Below, piece by piece: positions 25,649 through 34,400 of a stretch of DNA of 42,494 bases (its first letter is position 1; each line of letters begins with the position of its first letter). Source of the DNA: Saccharothrix carnea (GTDB lineage Bacteria; Actinomycetota; Actinomycetes; Mycobacteriales; Pseudonocardiaceae); contig NZ_PYAX01000030.1 of the NCBI RefSeq assembly GCF_003014735.1, positions 1 through 42,494 of the forward strand, given 5' to 3'. Position numbers and translations under genes: made by a program. The notes beneath the pieces were generated by a model. That model saw nothing but the letters and a program-made list of their open reading frames with translations, did not search any database and was not told the DNA's origin.

Positions 25649-26848
25649 CTACCGCAGCCTGACGGGCAGGGTGCGGTGGCCGTTGGAGATGAACGACTGG
25701 ACGGGCTCCAGCTCGTCGGCGGGCACGGCGAGCACGAGGTCGGGGAAGCGGCCGAACAGCGCGGGCAACGCCACCTCGGCCTCGATGCGGGCCAGGGGCG
25801 CGCCCAGGCAGTAGTGCACGCCGTGGCCGAATGACAGGTGCGTCTTGTCGGCGCGGGTGATGTCGAACTCCCCTGCCGTGGCGCCGTGGTGCGCCGGGTC
25901 GCGCCCCGCCGAGGCGTAGCCCGCCAGGATCGCCTCGCCCCGGCGGATCGTGACGCCGTCCAGCTCGATGTCCTCGACGGCGTAGCGCAGCGGCAGGTTC
26001 GCCACCGGCGCCTGCCATCGCAGCGATTCCTCGATGACGTCGGTCCACGTGCGTTCACCGGACAGGACCAGGCGGAGCTGGTCGGGGTGGGTGAGCAGCG
26101 CGGTGATGGCCTGGTCGAGGAGGTTGACCGTGGTCTCGTGGCCGGCGGAGATCATGAGGATCAGGGTGTCGGCCAGTTCGTCCTCGGTGAGCCTGCTGCC
26201 GTCCTCCTCGCGGGCGGCGATCAGGCCGCTGGTCAGGTCGTCGCCCGGCGCGGCCCGCTTGGCGGCGACCAGGTCGTTGAGGATCGCGTAGAGCCGGACC
26301 TGGTTGGCGATCGCCTCTTCGGGCGTCGTCGTGGTGGCGAACAGGCTGTCCACGATCCGGTGCAGCTCGGGGCGCGCGTCGTCGGGGACGCCCATCAGCC
26401 GGCAGATGACCTCGATCGGCAGGGGGTAGGCGAACCCGGCGCGCACGTCGACCAGGTCCGGTCCGGCGGCGAGCCGGTCGACCAGGTCGGCCGCGATCCG
26501 CTCGACCTGGGGACGCAGCGCCTCGGTCCGGCGGGCCGTGAACGCCTTCGAGATCAACGTCCGCAACCTGCGGTGCTCGGTGCCGTAGGCGGTGAACATG
26601 TTGTGCGCGGCGACCCAGAGGTACAGCGGCCAGTCCGGCGTGATGCCCTCCAGGGCGGGCCAGTGCCGGCGGGCGTCCTTCGACACCCGCGGGTCGGCGA
26701 GCAGGCCGCGCAGCAGGTCGAGGTCACCGACCGACCACGCCTCCACCCCGCCGGGCAACGCCACCCTGGTCGCCGGTCCGCGGGTGCGCAACGTCGCCGC
26801 CTCGGCCTGGATGTCGCGACCGGTGGGGTCCAGCACGTAGGCTTCCAT
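25649..26848 (-). CDS. Cytochrome P450
   Basis: This 399-residue bacterial P450 has AGHETT on the I-helix (oxygen-activation threonine), ExxR in EESLR, and the heme loop FGHGVHYCLGAP with the axial cysteine C347. Length and style match the CYP105/107 groups, which hydroxylate macrolides, steroids or fatty acids. No ferredoxin or reductase gene is adjacent, so electrons come from partners elsewhere. The ATG at 26848 is at the edge of an AT-richer stretch. The nearby cholesterol oxidase makes a sterol substrate thinkable, but nothing in the sequence shows it. Confidence 0.95.
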   Translation of the reverse strand: MEAYVLDPTGRDIQAEAATLRTRGPATRVALPGGVEAWSVGDLDLLRGLLADPRVSKDARRHWPALEGITPDWPLYLWVAAHNMFTAYGTEHRRLRTLISKAFTARRTEALRPQVERIAADLVDRLAAGPDLVDVRAGFAYPLPIEVICRLMGVPDDARPELHRIVDSLFATTTTPEEAIANQVRLYAILNDLVAAKRAAPGDDLTSGLIAAREEDGSRLTEDELADTLILMISAGHETTVNLLDQAITALLTHPDQLRLVLSGERTWTDVIEESLRWQAPVANLPLRYAVEDIELDGVTIRRGEAILAGYASAGRDPAHHGATAGEFDITRADKTHLSFGHGVHYCLGAPLARIEAEVALPALFGRFPDLVLAVPADELEPVQSFISNGHRTLPVRLR

Positions 26849-27019
26849 GTACCCATCGTTACCGTATGATCACTTTGAGTACAAGGCACTGTGCGGGTTG
26901 TGCAGCGGACGTGCCGTTGAAGATCCGAAGATTGAAAGATTCAAGAGCGTCCTCGCCGGACGGGCAGATCAGCAGGATGACCCCAACTGCGCCTGGATGT
27001 CCCGTTGCGTTGTGGGTCC
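26849..27019. other. Leader region of the P450 gene
   Basis: This AT-richer stretch (for example GTTACCGTATGATC near 26870) probably holds the P450 promoter. I see no gene here. Confidence 0.4.
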
Positions 27020-27170
27020 GGACTCCGTGTCATCCCGCCGACCTCCCGAAGGGCCACCACACGTGTCGAGGGCGGCGCGCGGTCCCAGTGAAGTTGTAGG
27101 CAGAGGTGGACGCGCCACCCTTGTCACGTGCGGTACGGCTGCGCCAGGTCGGTGGGATGACACGAAGCCC
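27020..27170. mobile_element. 151-bp imperfect palindrome, MITE-like element
   Basis: Terminal inverted repeats of 25 bp (27020-27044 and 27146-27170) match in 22 of 25 positions; the inner 19 bp match in 18. Moving inward on the same axis (centre 27095), 27057-27072 pairs with 27118-27133 in 13 of 16, and 27074-27079 with 27111-27116 in 6 of 6. No frame inside looks coding. This layout fits a miniature inverted-repeat element or a collapsed insertion sequence; a structured RNA is the alternative. I could not find a target-site duplication. Confidence 0.55.
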
Positions 27171-27247
27171 TACTTTTGCGAGGCGAGGAAGGGCGTCGCG
27201 GCCGCACCCGCCCCGACGCCGTTCGACCCCGCGCTCGTCGGCGACCC

Positions 27248-27280
27248 CGGACCGTCTGACTGGGGTCTTCTTCTCTCAGA
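27248..27280 (+). repeat. Copy B of the 33-bp hairpin/pyrimidine element
   Basis: This is the second copy of the element at 15468-15500. Here GACCCC (27243-27248) pairs with GGGGTC (27262-27267), followed by TTCTTCTCT. On the plus strand it reads like a terminator. It touches the stop of the carbonic anhydrase gene, which is on the other strand. Confidence 0.5.
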
Positions 27281-28019
27281 TGTGGGGCAGTTCGACCTTG
27301 ACCGTGCGGCCGTTCAGAGGCTGCACCGGGCGCGCGTTGCCCGCGTAGAACAGGCTCTGGAAACGGGAGACGGTGGCCTGGGTGACCGTCTTCTCACCCA
27401 TCAAGAACCACTGCACACCCTCGGTGAACGGGGCGGTCGTGAGTGAGCCCGTGTAGCGGGCGGTGGCGCGGTTCGTCGGCAGCAGGGTGTTCAGGTCGAT
27501 GTCGGAGAGGTGCACCTCCTCGCCGCACTCCGGGGCGAGGTGTGCCAGGATCTTGTCCACAGTGGATGGTGCGCCGACGCGCAGCGGCACGCCGACCACC
27601 AGCAGGGCGCCGGCGGTGCTGCGGTGCACCAGGTGCATCTCCAGCGGGTCGGCGTGACCGGCGAACCGGTGCTCTGACGGGGTGTGGAAGTGCAGCTGCA
27701 CGAGGTCGTAGCGGACGCCGGAGAGGGTCACGTGGCCGGAGCCGGGCTCGACCTCGAACTCCTCGGTCTCCTCGTGGTCGCGCACGGTGCAGCCGTTGGC
27801 CTCGGCGGTGTCCTTGCGGACGTAGTGCAGGTCGCCGGACACGTGGTGGCCGTAGGAGACCTGCAGCTGGGGCAGGTGCGGGTCGACGCGGATCGACGAC
27901 GGCGTGATGTCGATCGGGCTCTGCAGCGGCACCTGCGACTCGGCCGGGGAGACACCGGTGGTCAGCAACGCGCTGAGGACGACGGGGACGGCGACGGCAA
28001 CGATGCCTTTTCGTGGCAC
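27276..28019 (-). CDS. Secreted alpha-type carbonic anhydrase
   Basis: This 247-residue enzyme converts CO2 and bicarbonate. An N-terminal signal peptide (about residues 1-28) sends it outside the membrane, as is usual for bacterial alpha enzymes. QSPIDI (33-38) is the family opening motif. Zinc ligands are H110 and H112 in LHFHTPSEH and H129 in EMHLVH, with E127 beside it. The start is the GTG at 28019 behind GAAGGG; longer in-frame versions lack a site. A 20-bp palindrome sits 65 bases upstream and may control it. Confidence 0.93.
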   Translation of the reverse strand: MPRKGIVAVAVPVVLSALLTTGVSPAESQVPLQSPIDITPSSIRVDPHLPQLQVSYGHHVSGDLHYVRKDTAEANGCTVRDHEETEEFEVEPGSGHVTLSGVRYDLVQLHFHTPSEHRFAGHADPLEMHLVHRSTAGALLVVGVPLRVGAPSTVDKILAHLAPECGEEVHLSDIDLNTLLPTNRATARYTGSLTTAPFTEGVQWFLMGEKTVTQATVSRFQSLFYAGNARPVQPLNGRTVKVELPHI

Positions 28020-28083
28020 GGGTACAGCCCTTCGGGGACAGGGACCGGGTGGGGATCGACCCGCCCGGTGGGACCTCTCCATC

Positions 28084-28103
28084 CTTCACTCGACCGAGTG
28101 AAG
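28084..28103. promoter_or_regulatory. Palindromic operator-like site upstream of carbonic anhydrase
   Basis: CTTCACTCG and CGAGTGAAG form perfect 9-bp arms around a 2-bp centre. The site lies 65 bases before the carbonic anhydrase start, where a dimeric regulator would act. The cognate protein is unknown. Confidence 0.6.
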
Positions 28104-28238
28104 ATCCACTGACCACAAATCACCCGAACAGGGCCAGAAAAGACATAACTCGCTGTGCAGTTGGTCACAGGACCCCATCCCCTGACCGGTTCGCGCACGA
28201 ATGGCCCTAATCGCACGAATCGTTCGGCACTGTCCGTG
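28104..28238. other. Non-coding stretch behind the LuxR gene
   Basis: No gene is visible. CGCACGAAT occurs twice (about 28193 and 28212). Confidence 0.4.
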
Positions 28239-28287
28239 GCGGGGCCGGGAGCCGTGTCTTGGCGCGACACGGCTCGACCGGCCCCGC
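28239..28287 (-). terminator. Large two-part hairpin downstream of the LuxR-HTH gene
   Basis: Outer arms 28239-28248 and 28278-28287 (10 bp) and inner arms 28249-28258 and 28266-28275 (10 bp, GAGCCGTGTC) form a 20-bp stem with one 2-nt bulge and a 7-nt loop. It lies about 150 bases after the stop at 28438 and probably ends that transcript. No T-tract is present, and a structured RNA is possible. Confidence 0.5.
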
Positions 28288-28437
28288 ACCCGTCGTCCGG
28301 GTGGTTCCCTCCCCCTGCACCCGGACGGGCCTGGCGACGGTGATCGGGTCGGCCCGGTCCCCACCCCCGGACGGGACCGTTCTCGACACCCGTGGTTCGA
28401 CCTTCGCCCAGACCGTGCCGGTTCGACCGGCACACGT

Positions 28438-28728
28438 TCAGTGTGGCGTCCCGCCGACCAGCGCCACCATTGGCTTTTCCGCCACGCGGGAGCAGTCGCA
28501 GCCGCGTTCGCCCGCGTTCCACCGCACGAACGCGACCGCCGCGCCGACCCTCGACGCGACGCCGAGCTTGACGATGATCCGGCCGACGTGCGCGCGCACG
28601 GTCCGTTCCCGGATGCCCAGGTGCCGCGCGACTTCCCGATCGGTCTTGTCGCGCGCGATCACTTCGAGCACCTGGAGCTCTCGTTCGCTGAGCGCGGAGA
28701 AGGACTCCGCCGACAACCTGGATTGCAC
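28438..28728 (-). CDS. Small stand-alone LuxR-type HTH regulator
   Basis: This 96-residue protein is little more than a LuxR/NarL helix-turn-helix (residues about 13-67: LSERELQVLEVIARDKTDREV through HVGRIIVKLGV). There is no receiver or ligand domain. The GTG at 28728 lies behind GGGGGG. The C-terminal 25 residues contain CDC and are of unknown use. The gene starts 41 bases after the membrane HTH gene on the same strand, so the pair may be one operon and the small protein may take its signal from its neighbour. Confidence 0.82.
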   Translation of the reverse strand: MQSRLSAESFSALSERELQVLEVIARDKTDREVARHLGIRERTVRAHVGRIIVKLGVASRVGAAVAFVRWNAGERGCDCSRVAEKPMVALVGGTPH

Positions 28729-28769
28729 GGTCCCCCCATCGGAGTGCGTCGAGCCGACACCACCGCGTC

Positions 28770-29843
28770 CTACCGGCGCCCGGAGCCCGCCGTGTCCGGT
28801 TCGCTCTCGTCGTCCAGTCCGATCACGGCCGGCGCGCCGACGACCTCCTCGACCTTCAACCCACCGTCTGGCGACGGGCCGCGGCGCCACCGCCCGGTGT
28901 CGTCGCGCTGGTTGGCGCCCACGCACCAGGCCGTGGCGATCACGGTAAAGAGCAGGGCCATGAGCATGACGACGAGAACTTGCTGCGAAGCGCGCCAGCT
29001 GCCGGCGAAGGTCACGACGACCACGGTGAGCGCCGTCCCCACCAGGACTGAGGCCATGGCCAGCACAGGCCGGGCGAGCCCCGTCAACAGGGGCAGGACG
29101 ACGTCACGCAGGTGCACCGCGCTATCCGGTTCCTGGCGGCCCTCCACCGCGGAACCCGGTGTCTCGGGGTCGGCCTGCTCGACGGGCGGACCCGCCGGCA
29201 CGGGCACGCCGACCGACGCGGCTCCGCCCTGCAGCTCGCACCACACGACCATGACCTTCTCGACCTGCGGCTCGGGCAGCCCGCACGCCACGAGGAACGC
29301 CCGGACCTGCTCCATCTTCGTGGGCAGCGCGGTGTTCTTCTGGTCGTTGACGAACCGGTAGGCCGTGCTGCGCGGGATACCACCGCGGACGGCGATCTCG
29401 GCCGGGGTGAGGCCGGACCGCACCTGGACCCGGCGCAGCAGCGAGATGAACTCCCCCGGGGTGCCGGCCTCCAGCTCGCCGTCCGCCACCGGCACGGCCC
29501 GGGGCTCGGGCTTGCGCACCTCGGCGACGTACCGCGAGATCGGCACGACGTTCGCGGGCCTCGACGGCGTGGTCCGCTTCGCGGCGTCCAGTCGGCGCCA
29601 CGCGTCGCGCAGGTGCTCGACCGTCGCCCGGTCGGCCGCGCAGGCGATCAGGATCCGCTGGTAGAAGGACCATTCCCGGACCCGGTGCTGCACGCCGTCG
29701 CGCACCGTCTCGGTGGAGCGGCCGAGGTCCTGCGCGAGGTCCTGGACCGACAGGCCGGCCCGTCTCAGCTCGACGCGGACGGCGCCGAGGAACGCGATGG
29801 CCGAGGTGCCGTGCTCGCGGTCGGCGACTTCCGGTGCCGTCAT
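28770..29843 (-). CDS. Membrane-anchored double helix-turn-helix protein
   Basis: This 357-residue protein has a first HTH-like helix set near residues 22-55 (LSVQDLAQDLGRSTETVRD) and a second XRE-like HTH near 125-190 (LTPAEIAVRGGIPRSTAYRFV). Two membrane segments follow at about 262-283 and 288-310, with a short cytosolic tail. The second HTH type is common in actinomycetes as a cytosolic domain tied to a membrane anchor. Function is unknown; it may tether DNA or sense envelope state. The start is the ATG at 29843. Nearby GTG codons cannot be excluded. Confidence 0.78.
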   Translation of the reverse strand: MTAPEVADREHGTSAIAFLGAVRVELRRAGLSVQDLAQDLGRSTETVRDGVQHRVREWSFYQRILIACAADRATVEHLRDAWRRLDAAKRTTPSRPANVVPISRYVAEVRKPEPRAVPVADGELEAGTPGEFISLLRRVQVRSGLTPAEIAVRGGIPRSTAYRFVNDQKNTALPTKMEQVRAFLVACGLPEPQVEKVMVVWCELQGGAASVGVPVPAGPPVEQADPETPGSAVEGRQEPDSAVHLRDVVLPLLTGLARPVLAMASVLVGTALTVVVVTFAGSWRASQQVLVVMLMALLFTVIATAWCVGANQRDDTGRWRRGPSPDGGLKVEEVVGAPAVIGLDDESEPDTAGSGRR

Positions 29844-30481
29844 GACGCGCACCTGCCCCGCCCGGTCCACCGGCACCTGCGCGCCCGACCCGCCCGACTG
29901 TCGGGTAACCACGACAAACCCATGACTCGCCCTCCGGGGTGAGGACGTCGTCGCGTGCGTCGGTGTTCCGGTCACCGCAGACGACGACGCCGTGCAGCCG
30001 AATCTTCTTGCCCGGTCCCAAGGGACCGCTCCCGCACGACCAGTTGGCCCTGGACCGCGCGAGGTCCGGCGACCTCGCCGGACGCACAACGCTTACCACC
30101 ACCACCTCGTCGTTTCCATCGCCCACGACGGGTTCGCTGGTGAACGCCCTCCGTCTCACGGCGGGACGGCGTCCACCGCCCGTCCCACCGCATCCAGCGG
30201 CGTCCACACCCGGCACCCCGGCCCGCCGCCGCGCCGGGTCCCGTCCGCACCCCCGACCACCGACGAATCCGGTGTTTGCCCAGCTGACAGCGATCTCACG
30301 GCGTCCAACGGCTTGATCCCACGCCCCCGCGGCCCGGTATGGTCGTCGAGCAACCGCATTTCGACCCCGGTCGCCCGCCGTGCAGCCGACGACCGGAGTC
30401 CGGCGGCCTCCTGTTGGCCCAGGAGACCGCCACCACTGCCGCCCGCGAGACGACGTCGACGGCGCGCGACGTCAGGCGACG
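29844..30481. other. Long intergenic stretch without a gene
   Basis: About 640 bases lie between two minus-strand genes. No frame is supported by a start, composition and homology together. A short hairpin at 30408-30425 (CTCCTG/CAGGAG, 6-nt loop) may end the DUF1062 transcript. Confidence 0.5.
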
Positions 30482-31096
30482 TCAGCGGACGAGGAAGCCG
30501 AAGTCCGCGCGCACCTTCGCGTCGACGGCCACGGGCAGGCGGAGGCGTCCGGAGTCGACCTCGGCCCGCACCGCGGACCGGCTCAGGCCGAACCCGGTGG
30601 TGAGCAGCTTCCCGACCCGGACGGGCGCCGGCAGCTCGAACCTGACGAAGACCTCGAACGGCACCGGGTCGTCGTGTGCCAGGTCGTAGAACGGCAGGTC
30701 GGTCTCCAGCTCCCAGGTGCCGCTCCAGTCGAGCCGGTAGCCGGACCTGCCCGCCAACGCCGCGTCCACGGCCACCTCGCGCACCGCGGCCGGGTCGTTG
30801 TCCTCGAACGCCGGCAACCGCCGGTGGTTCAGCGACTGCACGTGGACGCGCTCGTGGACCGGGATCTTCGAGGTGCGGCCGCACAGCTCGCAGCCGACCA
30901 GCAGCCAGACGTCGAGGAGCTTGCCGCTCGCGTTCACCCGGAACTTGCCGGTCGGGTGGTGGCGCGCGGACCGGCACGACACGCAGGGTTTGACGATGGC
31001 GGGCAGGCCGAGCTCCCTCACCACCCACAGGGATTTGCGGTCGACGTCGGTTCCGCCGCCTTCGGCGGGCACACGGGTACTGCGGAAGTGGTTCAC
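30482..31096 (-). CDS. DUF1062 family protein
   Basis: This 204-residue protein matches the DUF1062 layout: SLWVV, then C38xxC41, KFRVNASGKLLDVWLL, and C69xxC72, followed by a long beta-rich half. The two CxxC pairs probably bind one zinc. The biochemical role of the family is not known. It starts at a GTG (31096) with a weak ribosome-binding site, and no neighbour suggests a pathway. Confidence 0.85.
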   Translation of the reverse strand: MNHFRSTRVPAEGGGTDVDRKSLWVVRELGLPAIVKPCVSCRSARHHPTGKFRVNASGKLLDVWLLVGCELCGRTSKIPVHERVHVQSLNHRRLPAFEDNDPAAVREVAVDAALAGRSGYRLDWSGTWELETDLPFYDLAHDDPVPFEVFVRFELPAPVRVGKLLTTGFGLSRSAVRAEVDSGRLRLPVAVDAKVRADFGFLVR

Positions 31097-31396
31097 GGTC
31101 CGGTGGACTCCAAGACTCGCGGGGAGGTGCCGGACGGCAGCGGTTCACCGCGCCGCGAGTCGCCTCCCGGATCCAGTGGCAGGCGGCGGGTGCCGGGAAC
31201 GCGGCACACCGCCGTGAGGCGCGACGTCGCAGATGACGTCGCGTGCGGGAAGCCCGCACCGGTCACGGGGTGCGGACTCCACCGGGGTCGGGAGCCGGAT
31301 GGGATCGGCTCCGCGAACGTGCCACTGCCTACTGGTCCATGCTCGCCATGATGTTCACCCGGAGGTCTTCGGGCAACAGGTTTTCAGCCCGGCGGG
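31097..31396. other. Gap downstream of the minus-strand subtilase
   Basis: About 300 bases without a supported gene. It includes the leader of the DUF1062 gene and a minus-strand open frame ending at 31329 that has no start codon with a site. Confidence 0.45.
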
Positions 31397-31432
31397 GTCC
31401 GGTCCCGCGACCACTCGGCCGCGGGACCGGAC
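31397..31432 (-). terminator. Terminator of the minus-strand subtilase
   Basis: A perfect 13-bp stem (31397-31409 with 31420-31432, arm GTCCGGTCCCGCG) with a 10-nt loop lies 15 bases beyond the stop of the subtilase gene. Confidence 0.75.
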
Positions 31433-31447
31433 GTCCTGACTACCTGA

Positions 31448-34400
31448 CTACCGGACGCCCACTACCAGCTCGTCGGCGTTGGTCACCGAGATACCGGCGC
31501 CGGTGAACGTGTCGGACACGGTGTAGGTGCCGGTCGCGCGCACCAGCAGCGACATCCGCCACGTGTGCTCCGCCCCGGCCGCCACCGCCGCGTCGGCCAC
31601 GACGGTGCCGGTCAGCGCGCCGCCGTCGCGGGTCAGGGTCACGCGTTGCCACGTGCTCCCGACCCTCAGCCTCAGCACCACGTCGCTCGGCGACAGTGCC
31701 CGGTCGGCCGCGACGCGCACCGTCCACGCCATGGGCCCGGAGTCGGCGGTGCCGCGGTTGACCGCGCGAACGTCGTACTGGGTGTGCGTGCGCGGTGCGA
31801 ACGTGCCGCGCGTGTCGGTCACCGCCACGTCGGCCACCGGCTCCGGCCCGACCCGCAGCCGCGCCTCGCCGGTGAGGTCACCGGAGTAGCCGCCGGTGTC
31901 CACGTCCAGCGCCAACCGGTACGACCCGTGCGCGGTGCCCGGGTCGACGGTGAACGCGTACGGCCGCGCGTTCCAGTTGATCGAACCGGCCCGCACCGGG
32001 GTGCCGTCCGGCGCGAACAACCGCAGGACCGGCTTCAGCTCGTTCGGCGCCGCCGCCCGGACCAGGCCTTCGACGTCCTCCAGCGCCGCCCGATCCGGCA
32101 GGGTCAGGAACGGACGCAGGGCCGAGGCCATCACCGTGGCGAACGGCACGCCGTGCGCGTCGGTCACCGACCAGTCGACGGTGGCCTTGCCGTCCGCACC
32201 GACCACGACGTCGCCGAGCGAGACCTTCGCCGGACCGCCGAACGCGAACGGGACGTCGTACGGGGTGGTCCAGTCGAGCCCGCCGACCTTCGTGCTGGGC
32301 AGGAACCAGTCCTGCTCCAGGTGGCGCACCGAGTGCACGGTGACCGCCTCGTACCGGTCCAGCGTCGCCACCAGGGTGCCCGGTTCGTAGCGGTACCCGT
32401 GCGGCGCGGTGCCCGAGGGCCGCAGGAACACCGAGCCGGTGTGCCGCGCGTCGGCGGCGTCGAGCGCGATGTCGGCCCGCACGGCGAAGTTCTCGCCGAT
32501 GGACGACGTGCGCGCGCCACCCGCGAGCACCCGCGGTGCGAACGTGACCACGTCGTCGTCGATCACGGTGATCTGGCGGTGCAGCAGGTAGGCGTCGCCG
32601 CCGCCCTCGGGCGTCGGCTTGCGCACCACCAGCGTGTACCGGCCGACCGTGTCCGGGATCTCGAACGACAGCCTGCCCGCGCCGTCGGTCTTGCCGAGCC
32701 CGCGGACCTGGCCACCGCTGATCAGCTCGACCACCGCACCGGCCAGCGGGCCGACCGCGGCCGCACCCGGCGCGTCCACTGTGGACACGGCGAGGTCGAC
32801 GCGTGGCGCGCGCACCCGGAACGAGCCGGTCAGGTGCCCGACTTCGACCGTGAAGGTGCCCAGCCGGTCGGGGTCGACCGTCCACGTGACGGTCTTCGAC
32901 TGGCCGGCCGCCAGCTGCACGGGCGTGGTCGTGTGCGCCGTGCCGCCGACCTTGAGCACCGCGTTATAGGTGCCCGCCGACGAGCCGACGTTCTTGACCT
33001 GCACCGTCACCGTCACGTTCTCGCTGGCCTTCACGAGTCCCGGTGACACCTTCAGGTCGTGCAGCGCGTAGTAGGGCTGGTTCGGGTCCGGCGCGGGCGA
33101 GGCCCAGTCGATCGCCCGCAGGAACAGGTCGGTCGCCTGGGTCGTCCAGTCGGCCGGGCCCCTGGTCGCCGACACGCCGTGCAGCGACAGCAGCACGTGC
33201 CGGTTCTCGGCGCGCTGGTCGACGCCGATGCCGCCGCCCATCACACCCTCGACGGTCCGGCCCAGGCCCGCGATGGTCTGCCTGCCCTCACCGGCGTAGC
33301 CGTCGAACCACGCGACCCACTTCGCCCTGGTGCTGTCGTCGAGCGGGATGCGGTCGCCCACCGCGTACCCCTCGAAGATCGGGTGCGCCGCGGTCACCTC
33401 GTAGTACGACACGGCCGACGTGCCGCCGGCCGAGTTGTACCCGGTCGACACCGGCTGCCCGGTGTGCTTGGACAGCTGCCGGATGCCGTTGCCGGTCGTG
33501 TTGGCGTGGTCGGTGAAGATCACGCCGGTGCCGTTGGCGTCGGTCGCGTCCAGGAACGCCTGGAACCGCACCGGGTCGTAGTTCGACGTCAGGATGCCGT
33601 AGCCGAGCACGACGGTCGCGTGCTGCGCCGCCTTGTCCAGCTCGTTCCAGTTGTAGTACGCGGTCTCGACGCCGCGTGGCGCGAACACGACGTCGCGGTA
33701 CTGGTTCGCCCGCGTCTCGGAGCTGTCCACGATCGCCACCTTGCGCGCCGGTGGGCCGAACGTGAAGTCGGCGGTGGTGGCCTCGCCCGCGACGACGGTC
33801 ACCTCGACCTCGCCGGGCGCCCGGAACGTCGGGTACGAGGCGGCCACCCGGTACCTGCCCGCGGGCACGCCGTTGATCGTGTAGGTGCCGTCTGCGCCGG
33901 AGACCGCGGACAGGTCGGCGGGCACGCCGAGCACCTTGACCGTGACACCGGGGATCCCGGCGCCGGAGCCGTCGAGCTCGGCCACACCGGTCACCCGGCC
34001 GTAGGGCGCGGGGGTGAGCACGACGTCGACCGCGGCGAACGAACCGGAGGTGACCGTGGCGTTCACCGTGGTCTTGCCGAACCCGAACGCCTCGACGGTG
34101 ACGGTGTAGTCACCGGGTTCGAGCCTGCTGGTGAACGCTCCGTCCGCGCCGGTGGTGACGGTGCGGCCGCCCGGCTCGACCCGGACGGTGGCGCCGGACA
34201 CCGGCGAGCCGGACGCGGCGTTGGTGACCACGCCCCGCACGCCCGAGTCGAGCGCGACGAACCGGGTCGCCTCGTAGGCGTTGATCCGGCCCTTGCCGAA
34301 CCGGGTGTCCGGCGGGGCACCCGCGTACCGGTCGTCCCAGAACGCCGTGTCCGCCAGCACGTCGACCACATCGGACACCGGCAGGTCACCGGCGGCCGAC

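Noticed and set aside
31329..31441. Minus-strand open frame ending in NLLPEDLRVNIMASMDQ, looking like a small peptide gene
   Set aside because: It has no ATG or GTG with a ribosome-binding site, and most of the upstream part is the perfect terminator hairpin of the subtilase gene.
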